A stretch of DNA of 34,717 nt from positions 1 to 34,717 of the forward strand of contig JAILIQ010000181.1 in the NCBI GenBank assembly GCA_024695205.1, in the 5' to 3' direction. The position numbers and the translations under genes are program-made. The DNA is from Lachnospiraceae bacterium. GTDB taxonomy: Bacteria; Bacillota; Clostridia; Lachnospirales; Lachnospiraceae. Below are positions 8,967-17,430 of the stretch, piece by piece (position 1 is the stretch's first letter; every line of letters starts with the position of its first letter). The notes under the pieces were generated by a model. That model was given only the letters and a program-made list of their open reading frames with translations, made no database searches and had not been told where the DNA came from.

Positions 8967-11297
8967 ATGCGTCTTAATGAACTTGCAATCGGAAAAAGTG
9001 CGGTTATAAAATCCGTCGGCGGAGAAGGGGCATTGCGTCAGCATCTGCTCGATATGGGAATGATACCGGGCATCAATGTCAAGATCGTGAAATACGCTCC
9101 GATGGGCGATCCGGTCGAGATAAAGATACACGGCTACGAGCTGACTATCAGAGTTGCGGATGCGGAAAATATTGAGATAGAAGCTGTCGATGATATAGTT
9201 GAAAAGGATACCCGCCCGCATAAGAAGATCGAACATCCGGGACTCGGTGAGGGCGGACGTTTTCATACGAAGGGAAGCGGGGATCCGCTGCCGGATGACG
9301 CGATCCTGACATTTGCCCTTGTCGGCAATCAGAACAGCGGTAAGACTACTTTGTTCAACCAGCTGACCGGCGCCAACCAGCATGTCGGCAACTTCCCCGG
9401 AGTTACCGTGGACCGTAAGGACGGTCCGATCAAGGAACATCCCCTGACTTTGGTCACGGATCTTCCCGGTATTTACTCGATGTCTCCTTATTCCACCGAA
9501 GAGATCGTTTCGCGTAATTTTGTACTGAACGATAAGCCTGCGGGTATAATCAATATTCTTGACGCGACCAACATAGAGCGAAATTTGTACCTGACCATGC
9601 AGCTGCTCGAAATGAACATTCCGATGGTAGTGGCACTCAATATGATGGATGAAGTCAGGGAAAACGGCGGAACCATAATAATAAACGGGCTGGAGAGCCT
9701 TCTTGGCGTACCTGTCGTACCTATCTCGGCGGCCAAGAACGAAGGTGTGAACGAGCTTATTTCACATGCGATACATGTAGCCCATTATCAGGAAAAACCG
9801 CTTGTTCAGGATTACTGTGACGAGAACGACAACGGCGGAGCTGTTCACCGCTGTCTGCATGCGGTAGCCCATCTGATCGAGGATCACGCAAACCGCGCCG
9901 GAATACCACTCAAATTTGCCGCAAGCAAGGTGATAGAAGGCGATGAGATGGTCATTTCCACACTGCAGCTTGATGATAACGAGCTTGAAATGCTCGAACA
10001 TATTGTAGTCCAGATGGAAAATGAACGCGGACTTGACCGCAGGGCCGCGATCGCGGATATGAGATTTTCATTTATACGCAAGGTCTGTGATGCGACAGTC
10101 AAAAAACCCAAGCACAGTAAGGAACGCGAGCGCAGCGAACGCATTGACAGGATCCTCACGGGCAAATATACCGCAATCCCTGCATTTATTGCCATAATGG
10201 CCCTTGTATTCTGGCTGACCTTCAGTGTGATCGGCGCCGGTCTTCAGACACTTCTTGAGATCGGAGTAGGAAAACTTTCCGAACTGACTGATGCCGCACT
10301 TACAAATGCCGGTGTAAATGAAGTACTTCACGGGCTTATTATCAAGGGTATCTTTGAGGGAGTCGGAAGCGTCATATCATTCCTACCGATCATAGTGACT
10401 CTGTTTTTTTTCCTGTCTCTGCTTGAAGACAGCGGATATATCGCAAGAGTGGCGTTTGTAATGGACAAACTGCTCAGAAAGATAGGTCTGTCAGGCAGAA
10501 GTATCGTGCCGATGCTGATCGGTTTCGGATGTACAGTACCGGCTGTCATGTCTACAAGAACGCTTCCGAGCGAGCGGGACAGAAAGATGACGATACTGCT
10601 GACGCCGTTCATGAGCTGTACTGCGAAGCTGCCCATATATGCATTCTTCGTAAATGCGTTTTTCGAAGACCATAAAGGTCTGATAATGGTCGGGCTCTAC
10701 CTTCTCGGAATAATCGTCGGGATAATCGTTGCATTGTTATACAGGGGCACTGTATTTAAGGGAGACGCGGTACCGTTTGTAATGGAGCTTCCGAATTACA
10801 GAATGCCCGGCGCAAAAAATGTGGTACAGCTGCTCTGGGAAAAAGCCAAGGACTTTATTCAGAGAGCATTTACGGTCATTCTGATAGCAACCATAGTAGT
10901 ATGGCTGCTACAGAGCTTTGATATTCATTTTAATCTTATTTCGGATTCCAAAGACAGTATCCTTGCTTCGATTTCGGGTCTGCTCGTTCCTCTGATGAGG
11001 CCTGCGGGACTTGGCGACTGGAGAATATGTACATCCCTCATAAGCGGCTTCATGGCCAAGGAAAGTGTTGTTGCAACCCTTAAGGTGCTTTTTGAGTCGA
11101 ATGTTCAGGGAACACTGTCTGCCGCAACCGCGGCGTCATTACTTGTATTCTCATTGCTCTATACACCCTGCGTGGCTTCAATAGCGGCCATACGTCGTGA
11201 AATGGGCAGAAGATGGGCAGTAGGCGTCGTTCTGTGGCAATGCTTCATTGCATGGATCGCAGCCGTGATCGTAAGACTGATCTGCGGCATTATATGA
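8967..11297 (+). CDS. feoB: Ferrous iron transport protein, FeoA-FeoB fusion
   Basis: N-terminal FeoA SH3-like domain (MRLNELAIGKSAVIKSVGGEGALRQHLLDMGMIPG), then G-domain GNQNSGKTTLFNQLTGANQHVGNFPGVTVD, DLPGIYSM, and FeoB core LPIIVTLFFFLSLLEDSGYIARVAFVMD. Confidence 0.95.
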   Translation: MRLNELAIGKSAVIKSVGGEGALRQHLLDMGMIPGINVKIVKYAPMGDPVEIKIHGYELTIRVADAENIEIEAVDDIVEKDTRPHKKIEHPGLGEGGRFHTKGSGDPLPDDAILTFALVGNQNSGKTTLFNQLTGANQHVGNFPGVTVDRKDGPIKEHPLTLVTDLPGIYSMSPYSTEEIVSRNFVLNDKPAGIINILDATNIERNLYLTMQLLEMNIPMVVALNMMDEVRENGGTIIINGLESLLGVPVVPISAAKNEGVNELISHAIHVAHYQEKPLVQDYCDENDNGGAVHRCLHAVAHLIEDHANRAGIPLKFAASKVIEGDEMVISTLQLDDNELEMLEHIVVQMENERGLDRRAAIADMRFSFIRKVCDATVKKPKHSKERERSERIDRILTGKYTAIPAFIAIMALVFWLTFSVIGAGLQTLLEIGVGKLSELTDAALTNAGVNEVLHGLIIKGIFEGVGSVISFLPIIVTLFFFLSLLEDSGYIARVAFVMDKLLRKIGLSGRSIVPMLIGFGCTVPAVMSTRTLPSERDRKMTILLTPFMSCTAKLPIYAFFVNAFFEDHKGLIMVGLYLLGIIVGIIVALLYRGTVFKGDAVPFVMELPNYRMPGAKNVVQLLWEKAKDFIQRAFTVILIATIVVWLLQSFDIHFNLISDSKDSILASISGLLVPLMRPAGLGDWRICTSLISGFMAKESVVATLKVLFESNVQGTLSAATAASLLVFSLLYTPCVASIAAIRREMGRRWAVGVVLWQCFIAWIAAVIVRLICGII

Positions 11298-11298
11298 T

Positions 11299-11485
11299 AT
11301 ACCGGTCAGGAACCTGAAAAAAGGTGCAATACTTGGGAAATGCCGATCCGGAACCAGTAAAAAAGGACTGCCGTTCTTGAAAAATGCCGGTCCGGAACCT
11401 GTAAAAGTACTGTAGCACTTGGAAAATTCCAATCAGGAACTTGAAAAAAGGTTGCAGCACTCGGGAAATGCCGGTCCGGAACAAA
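11299..11485. repeat. Degenerate tandem repeat, about 4.5 copies of a ~42-44 bp unit
   Basis: Successive units: ACCGGTCAGGAACCTGAAAAAAGGTGCAATACTTGGGAA / ATGCCGATCCGGAACCAGTAAAAAAGGACTGCCGTTCTTGAAAA / ATGCCGGTCCGGAACCTGTAAAAGTACTGTAGCACTTGGAAA / ATTCCAATCAGGAACTTGAAAAAAGGTTGCAGCACTCGGGAA / ATGCCGGTCCGGAAC. Confidence 0.85.
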
Positions 11486-11486
11486 G

Positions 11487-11610
11487 AATGAACCTGCAAA
11501 CAATCTGCACAAGCGGTAGAAATTCTTATCCGGTTTGCAAACGGGTGTGCTTTTGAAAAGCGGATTATAGAATTTCACTGCGCGGAAGCCGTTTGCAGGT
11601 TCATTTTTTT
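11487..11610 (+). terminator. Long hairpin with nested stems followed by T run; terminator-like end of the feoAB transcript
   Basis: Perfect 15-bp arms AATGAACCTGCAAAC (11487-11501) / GTTTGCAGGTTCATT (11591-11605), then TTTTT; inner GAAATTC..TATCCG / CGGATTATAGAATTTC stem. Confidence 0.6.
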
Positions 11611-11661
11611 ATTTCGGACCGGCAGCTTATGATTGCCACAGTCCTTTATGGATGTTCCGGA

Positions 11662-13209
11662 TCAGTTTTTGAAGAAATCCCAGTTGCGGTCGTCCTCTTT
11701 AAAGCCTTTCTTTTTAAGGCGGAAGACGATCAGTTTTACGATCAGGCCGGAGAAGATGCTTAAGGCTATGATGAGCCAGCCGCCTATAATGTTCGAAGCA
11801 AGCGAATAGCCGTCATTGGCTCCGTAGATGCCGCCGTTTTTAAACAGGGAAACGATATTCCAGATGAACAGGATCGATAATACTACGGGCGTGATGACCT
11901 TTATCGAGGGATAAAACCAGACTGTGGGCATCTTGAAGTTACTGGTATTCTTGTTGATCTCATCAAGTACCTTGCTTGTTTTAAAGAACCATCCGACTGC
12001 AATAGCCTCAAGAATACCTGTAAGGACCAGGGTATAACTGTTGATGAAATTATCCACGATATCAAGCCAGGCAAGACCGGCACCGGTGCAGAAGAAGATA
12101 CCGATAAAGAATTCGATGATGCACATGATGATCGTGGTCTTTTTTTTCGGAAGCTTGAATTTGTCCGAAATAGCTGTTGTGGTTCCTTCCACGATAGAGA
12201 AGAGAGAGTCTATCGCAAGGGTGATCAGACAGAAATAAAATACCAGTGCAAATATAGCATTGACTACAGGGATCTTAGTCAGGTTGACTATGGCCTGCGG
12301 ATATACGATAAATGCGGTTGAAATACCTGAAGCGGTCATATTGTCAAGCATTCCGGTACCGGCCATCGTAGAGAACATTACTATTGCGGCAAGCACGCTT
12401 ATGAGCATATCGCTGACTGCGATTATGATCGTATCCACAGCTACATTTGATCTGCTGTCAAGATATGAACCGTATGCGAACATGATAGCCATGGCAACCG
12501 AAAGCGAATAGAATACCTGACCGATGGCGTCAACCCAGAGAGTAGAGTCAGAGAGGGCGGACCAGTCGGGGATAAAAAGCTTGGCAAGACCTTCGCCCGC
12601 ACCGGGCATAGTGAATCCGCGTATTGCAAGGATCAGAAGACATAGTACAGGAAGAGAGACGGTATACCGAACTACCTTGCCTACGCTTGCCGAACCGTTA
12701 CGGATACAGTAGTAGCAGCTTCCCCAGGCAAGTATCAGGCAGCCGAGTACCGGAAGTGAGATCGTACCGTAACCGGAGGTTGTTCCGGTTGTTTTTATGG
12801 TCGTAAGCCATAATGAACTTGCCTGCGCGATCCCGTCTTCAGCTTCGGTGAATCCTGCAAATTTATAGCTCAGGAAGAACATGAGTATTACCCATGCGAA
12901 TACAACGGCATAATAAACAGAGATGAAAAGTCCGTTGGAAACAGCGATCCATCCGATGTGTTCGGCTTTCTTATTGATGGTTCTTAATGTGCCGGGTACA
13001 CCCTGATGAATGCGGCGTCCCATTGAGATCTCCATCGCAAGGAGCGGGATACCGAGCAGAAACAGGGCGATCAGATAAACAAGCAGAAAAGCTCCGCCGC
13101 CATGTTTTGCGGCAAGTCCGGGGAAACGCCATGCATTACCGAGACCGACGGCAGATCCTACCGCGGCAAGAATGAAAGTGGATCTGGATGACCAATTATC
13201 ACGTTCCAT
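11662..13209 (-). CDS. Neurotransmitter:sodium symporter (NSS/SLC6-like) family transporter
   Basis: MERDNWSSRSTFILAAVGSAVGLGNAWRFPGLAAKHGGGAFLLVYL is the diagnostic NSS N-terminus; about 12 TM segments. Confidence 0.93.
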   Translation of the reverse strand: MERDNWSSRSTFILAAVGSAVGLGNAWRFPGLAAKHGGGAFLLVYLIALFLLGIPLLAMEISMGRRIHQGVPGTLRTINKKAEHIGWIAVSNGLFISVYYAVVFAWVILMFFLSYKFAGFTEAEDGIAQASSLWLTTIKTTGTTSGYGTISLPVLGCLILAWGSCYYCIRNGSASVGKVVRYTVSLPVLCLLILAIRGFTMPGAGEGLAKLFIPDWSALSDSTLWVDAIGQVFYSLSVAMAIMFAYGSYLDSRSNVAVDTIIIAVSDMLISVLAAIVMFSTMAGTGMLDNMTASGISTAFIVYPQAIVNLTKIPVVNAIFALVFYFCLITLAIDSLFSIVEGTTTAISDKFKLPKKKTTIIMCIIEFFIGIFFCTGAGLAWLDIVDNFINSYTLVLTGILEAIAVGWFFKTSKVLDEINKNTSNFKMPTVWFYPSIKVITPVVLSILFIWNIVSLFKNGGIYGANDGYSLASNIIGGWLIIALSIFSGLIVKLIVFRLKKKGFKEDDRNWDFFKN

Positions 13210-13575
13210 GATTTAATCTAAAACCTCCTTTTTCCATAACACTTTAATAAATTAAATCATTAAATCACTCTTCTAAAATAACATATTTTACGTGATTATG
13301 CAAAGATTTATTTATACTTTCTAAACTTTTTTTTGATCATTTTTTTATAATGGGCATCAAATCGGGATAAAGTGCCCAAAAGAGGCAGTCATTAAGATGA
13401 GAGGAGTATTTGAACTGACACAAATTTATTTGCACGTTAGCGATGGTTGTGATAAAGTAATAAAGGTGGATTTTTACAGGCGGAATGTCATGTACGGCAT
13501 GTTTTGTTACTTTATTATCAGGTGCTCATGTTTTGATATACGCATGTACGGTAATTATTCTTTCGGAGGCAGAAT

Positions 13576-14280
13576 ATGGCTTATATGATCTGTGCGTTGG
13601 GAAGTTACCTGGTCGGTACGATAAACCCTTCGTATATAATAGCGAGAATAAAAGGATTTGATATCAGAAAATCAGGCTCCGGTAATGCGGGCGGTTCCAA
13701 TGCGGTTATCACGATGGGAGGCAAGATAGGGGCTCTCTGTGCACTGCTCGATATCCTGAAGGCTTATCTGGTCGTGACTCTTACAGTGAAGTATTTTCCG
13801 GAATATATATATGTAAGATCGATATCGTCGGTTTCGGTGATCCTCGGACATATGTATCCGTTTTATATGGGCTTTAAAGGCGGAAAAGGGCTGGCGTGTC
13901 TTGGAGGTTCGATACTTGCATATGATCCGATGCTGTTTGTGGTAATGCTTGCACTAGCTCTTATAATAGCATTTGTCACCGATTACATCGTATTCGTGCC
14001 GCTGACGGTTTCGGTAATATATCCTCTGATATATTGTTATATGGATCATAAGGTCTTAGGGACCAGAGAAGCTATAATAAGTACGCTGATCCTGTTTATC
14101 TCTACTGTGTTCATGTACCACCGTCATTTTGTAAATATCAAGAGGATCAAAAACGGAACGGAAGCACATTTAAGCTATCTTTGGAAGAAGGATAAGGAGC
14201 TCGAAAGGATCAAAGGAGCAGTAGATGCCAAGGGTGCATCGGATGATCTGAGTGATCCTGAAAAATTAAATTACAAATAA
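13576..14280 (+). CDS. plsY: Glycerol-3-phosphate acyltransferase PlsY
   Basis: GSYLVGTINPSYIIARIKGFDIRKSGSGNAGGSNAVITMGGK...GHMYPFYMGFKGGKGLA; SD CGGAGG upstream. C-terminal charged extension. Confidence 0.92.
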   Translation: MAYMICALGSYLVGTINPSYIIARIKGFDIRKSGSGNAGGSNAVITMGGKIGALCALLDILKAYLVVTLTVKYFPEYIYVRSISSVSVILGHMYPFYMGFKGGKGLACLGGSILAYDPMLFVVMLALALIIAFVTDYIVFVPLTVSVIYPLIYCYMDHKVLGTREAIISTLILFISTVFMYHRHFVNIKRIKNGTEAHLSYLWKKDKELERIKGAVDAKGASDDLSDPEKLNYK

Positions 14281-14491
14281 ATTGTTTGAGAATTTACTAA
14301 TTAGTTCTAAATGAGCTTGTAATATGATCAAATAAAAAAACAATAAAACAAGAGACTTTTTCAGGATGTTTATTTATCTGTAAAATACTAAAAAATATAC
14401 ACTTCTACAAATGTAGTAAGAAATTTCGACCCCTAAAATGTATCCGGGCAGAAACGAGACTACGTGAGTAGAAAAGACAAACGATAATAAA

Positions 14492-14692
14492 ATGAATAAT
14501 AAGAAACAGAAAAGATCCTCTAACTGTGAGGATTGCATGTATTTTGAATATGATGATGAATATGAGGAATATTATTGTTCCCAGAGCTGTCTCGATGAGG
14601 ACGATCTTGCCCGGATGGCAGAGGATCCGAGATTTGTTTGTCCTTTCTATAGAACAGGAAATGAATATACAATTGTGAAAAAACAGATCTGA
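14492..14692 (+). CDS. Small acidic Cys-containing protein resembling DUF6472 family
   Basis: CEDCMYFEYDDEYEEYYCSQSCLDEDDLARMAEDPRFVCPFYR pattern typical of clostridial DUF6472 proteins; clear ORF in an intergenic gap. SD weak. Confidence 0.65.
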   Translation: MNNKKQKRSSNCEDCMYFEYDDEYEEYYCSQSCLDEDDLARMAEDPRFVCPFYRTGNEYTIVKKQI

Positions 14693-14829
14693 AGCTCAAC
14701 AATATTTATTAAATCTAAAAAAAATTAGGCAAGCCCGCCATAATTTATTGTTTTTAACATTTATATCTTAACTTTTATATTAAGTATATAGAGTATATAA
14801 CGTAATATAACGGAGAAGGGGGATATCAT

Positions 14830-16317
14830 ATGAAACTAAAAAAGGTTCATCTTGCACCGGCAGGCTGTGCTGTTGATCTGGGGGACGGAAGCGAACGCGG
14901 ACCGTATGTCGGTCAGGAATATATCCTGAACAAGCTTCACAGACCTCACAGAGCGATCAGTCTGATGTACTGCTATTATCCGCTTGATGAGACATGGCCG
15001 AGACGTGCGCAGGACGCATATCCAGACAGGGAAGTAACCTTTGCATGGGATTATCCTTATGATAATTATTTCCCTTATCTTGGCGGGCATAACGGAAGAA
15101 CCGATGATGAGCCTTTCACCTGTATGCGTGACATCAGGCAGCACGGACAGGATGTAATCCTTACGCTTACAGTTGACCCGAATATACCGGATGAACATAT
15201 CATTGCAATTGCCAATGATCTGCGTCCTTTCGGACGGATCATGCTCAGGATGAACCATGAGTGTACCGGAAGCTGGTTTTCATTTAACAAGCGGGCGAGC
15301 TATCAGCAGATCGCGGATTTTTTTGTAAGATTCAAAAAGATCATGGCCGAGTACGCTCCGAATGTCAGGATGATACTGTGTGCCGGAGCGGTGATATCAG
15401 AAGATAAATTCGAGCTGGAGATGGAGAAGGAGTTCCACGAGGCCGGAAATGTCGCAGATATCTGGTCAACCGACAGATATATAGCCCTTAACTGGGGATG
15501 GCCGTTCGAAGTCGCAGAGAAGGACAATAACCAGCATAAACTTGAAGATACAGGATACAATTATGAAATGACCAAGCTCACCTATAAACGTTACTGTGAG
15601 CTTTACGGAATAAAGAAGCCGTTTGTGATGTCCGAGCTGAATGCCGACGGGGATGTTACCGGTCCTTTTAAGCAGGCTGATATCATGAAGGATTTTTATA
15701 TGATGCTTAAAAATGATCCCGAACGCTGGGCAAGCGCCGTTACGCTGTACCAGTTCAGGGATGACGGGAGGCTCGGACTCGAATTTACAGATCCTTCCGA
15801 TCCCGGAGTGGGCATCGAATGGCCTCTTATGGATACTTACAGGGAGATAATCAACGATCCTTTCTTTTCGCCGGTGATCGAAGAAGGCGAGAGTATAGGT
15901 TCCGTGGAGGCTTCAACGGGCAACGGTTCAAAAGATAACAGTTCTTTACCGATCGCTCCCGTAAAGCTTCGCTGGGGCGGTTCGGAGGATTCCGACGGGA
16001 TCGCGATAGAACTGGAAATGGAGAAAAATCCTGTATTTGCCGAGATTAATTTCCCCGATGCCCTCACCGGCGCCAACCTGATGCTGGAGATCAACGGATA
16101 CTGGTTCCATAAGGCACCGGGTGCAAAATTCGTCGATCTGATGCCCGCATTTTACAAAAAACGCCTGACAGGGGCATGCAGGACTGATCTTAATATTTTT
16201 GCCCCTCCCGCCGATGGTGTCAATGATCCCGCACAGGGCGATGACTGGGCTGAAAATTACTATTTTGAGCTTAAAGATATACCCGAAATAAGACTCAGAT
16301 TCGAACCGGTGATATAA
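14830..16317 (+). CDS. Putative cytoplasmic glycoside hydrolase-like (TIM-barrel, clan-A/GH26-like) protein with C-terminal beta-rich domain
   Basis: RIMLRMNHECTGSWFSF (acid/base-like NHE), KKPFVMSELNADG (nucleophile-like E), aromatic-rich; no signal peptide; strong SD GGAGAAGGGGG. Family assignment by eye only. Confidence 0.55.
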   Translation: MKLKKVHLAPAGCAVDLGDGSERGPYVGQEYILNKLHRPHRAISLMYCYYPLDETWPRRAQDAYPDREVTFAWDYPYDNYFPYLGGHNGRTDDEPFTCMRDIRQHGQDVILTLTVDPNIPDEHIIAIANDLRPFGRIMLRMNHECTGSWFSFNKRASYQQIADFFVRFKKIMAEYAPNVRMILCAGAVISEDKFELEMEKEFHEAGNVADIWSTDRYIALNWGWPFEVAEKDNNQHKLEDTGYNYEMTKLTYKRYCELYGIKKPFVMSELNADGDVTGPFKQADIMKDFYMMLKNDPERWASAVTLYQFRDDGRLGLEFTDPSDPGVGIEWPLMDTYREIINDPFFSPVIEEGESIGSVEASTGNGSKDNSSLPIAPVKLRWGGSEDSDGIAIELEMEKNPVFAEINFPDALTGANLMLEINGYWFHKAPGAKFVDLMPAFYKKRLTGACRTDLNIFAPPADGVNDPAQGDDWAENYYFELKDIPEIRLRFEPVI

Positions 16318-16351
16318 TTATCGGACGATCTGCCGTGGATTGCAAAATAAT

Positions 16352-16401
16352 ACCGGTACCTGTCAGTATACCTTAAAGTATGCTGCCGGGTACCGGTTTT
16401 T
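16352..16401 (+). terminator. Intrinsic terminator
   Basis: ACCGGTACC...inner CAGTATACC-TTAA-AGTATGCTG...GGTACCGGT followed by TTTTT. Confidence 0.8.
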
Positions 16402-16410
16402 GCGTCCTTT

Positions 16411-16490
16411 TATATGGAAATACAGATCAGACTTTCCGAGTGTATCGGTTTTTATGGGAACTTACATCGGGCTTTCCGGGTGTATCACTC
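16411..16490. repeat. Two-copy 40-bp imperfect tandem repeat
   Basis: TATATGGAAATACAGATCAGACTTTCCGAGTGTATCGGTT / TTTATGGGAACTTACATCGGGCTTTCCGGGTGTATCACTC, 28/40 identical by hand alignment; second copy reaches the stop codon of the XRE gene. Confidence 0.6.
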
Positions 16491-17003
16491 TTTTAACTGA
16501 GACAGAGCTTCATTGATCGTCTTACGGTCTATTTTGCCGTTTGCGATGGTCTGATCGAGCCACAGCTCGAGATTTTTGACCGAAACAGCTACCGCATCCA
16601 GCTCGGTCTTGATCTTGGCAAACTGTTCATATTCGTCTTCGGTGATCTCGCCGTCAACCGTTATGTCGACCAGATCCATTTTTTCATGCTCGAAAGCATT
16701 AAGCGAGCTTAAGATCTCGAGTACGATCTGGGAAAGATCCTTTAATTCCAGCTTGTCCGCGTGGATCTGTCCGATCGGACATTCATGAGTGCAGTAATAA
16801 TTACGCAGAAGCGGGTTTTTGTAGCATTCTGCCATTGTTATGATCTCATCTGGATGGGGCAGTGATTTGCCGCTCTCTATCTTTTCGATACGGTCTGCCG
16901 ACACGTATTCCATGAGCTCGCCGGCCTTCTCCCTTGTGTATTCGAGAGCCTCGCGGCTTGTCTGGTAAATATTCTTATTCTCACGTATGGATTTCTTCCC
17001 CAT
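16485..17003 (-). CDS. XRE-like helix-turn-helix regulator with Cys-containing linker and C-terminal coiled-coil
   Basis: YTREKAGELMEYVSADRIEKIESGKSLPHPDEIITMAECYKNPLLRNYYCTHECPIGQ resembles clostridial XRE-type HTH proteins. Confidence 0.75.
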   Translation of the reverse strand: MGKKSIRENKNIYQTSREALEYTREKAGELMEYVSADRIEKIESGKSLPHPDEIITMAECYKNPLLRNYYCTHECPIGQIHADKLELKDLSQIVLEILSSLNAFEHEKMDLVDITVDGEITEDEYEQFAKIKTELDAVAVSVKNLELWLDQTIANGKIDRKTINEALSQLKE

Positions 17004-17025
17004 TTTGTTTTACTCCCTTCCGCCG

Positions 17026-17159
17026 GAATGTCCGAAAAGCTTTCCGGGCCGGACCACTGCCGTGATTCGGTGAATTTTTTCCTCAAAAACATGAGCTATG
17101 CCCGGTTTTTGAGGAGTTTACCGAATAAAGTCTACAGTGTGGCCGGTTTGCGGACAGTC
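17026..17159 (-). repeat. ~130 bp imperfect inverted-repeat element in the leader of the XRE gene
   Basis: Nested arms: GAATGTCCG/CGGACAGTC, CCGGACCACTG/CAGTGTGGCCGG, ATTCGGT/ACCGAAT, CCTCAAAAAC/GTTTTTGAGG around loop ATGAGCTATGCCCG. Confidence 0.75.
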
Positions 17160-17177
17160 TCACGTACAGCTTAAATA

Positions 17178-17223
17178 TGATTAATGACCTATATAATATA
17201 TCATTAATCAAAAAGAATGACAA
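17178..17223 (-). promoter_or_regulatory. Minus-strand promoter with overlapping operator-like palindrome
   Basis: Minus strand TTGTCA (17223-17218) - 17 bp - TATATT (17200-17195); perfect 10-bp arms TGATTAATGA (17178-17187) / TCATTAATCA (17201-17210) flank the -10. Confidence 0.65.
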
Positions 17224-17343
17224 GTCGTATGGATTTCATTCTTTTAGGGGATATCCGGATGCTATGTTGTATTGTATAGTATTCATGTAAACGGGAGTGC
17301 GGATAACCTGATGAATTTTATACCAATAATCGCACATTTATAT

Positions 17344-17372
17344 TTGCAAATTTGTGCAAGTTGGTATACAAT
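17344..17372 (+). promoter_or_regulatory. Putative promoter of the SPFH operon
   Basis: TTGCAA (17344-17349) - 17 bp - TACAAT (17367-17372). Confidence 0.5.
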
Positions 17373-17430
17373 GGTTTGTCAGAGGGGGTCATTCTCCCGA
17401 TTAACTCAGATTTTGAAAGGAGAAACAAAA

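Noticed and set aside
11299-11485. Possible CRISPR array
   Set aside because: Units are degenerate across their full length with no constant repeat/variable spacer pattern; no cas genes in the window.
11178-11578. Overlapping minus-strand ORFs with FRTGIFQ/VPDRHFPS repeats (could look like a repeat protein)
   Set aside because: Three different frames all show the periodicity, unit lengths vary (not consistently multiples of 3), no SD; better explained as a non-coding tandem repeat.
13397-13588. 63-aa ORF upstream of plsY
   Set aside because: No SD, overlaps the plsY start, atypical composition; likely untranslated leader.
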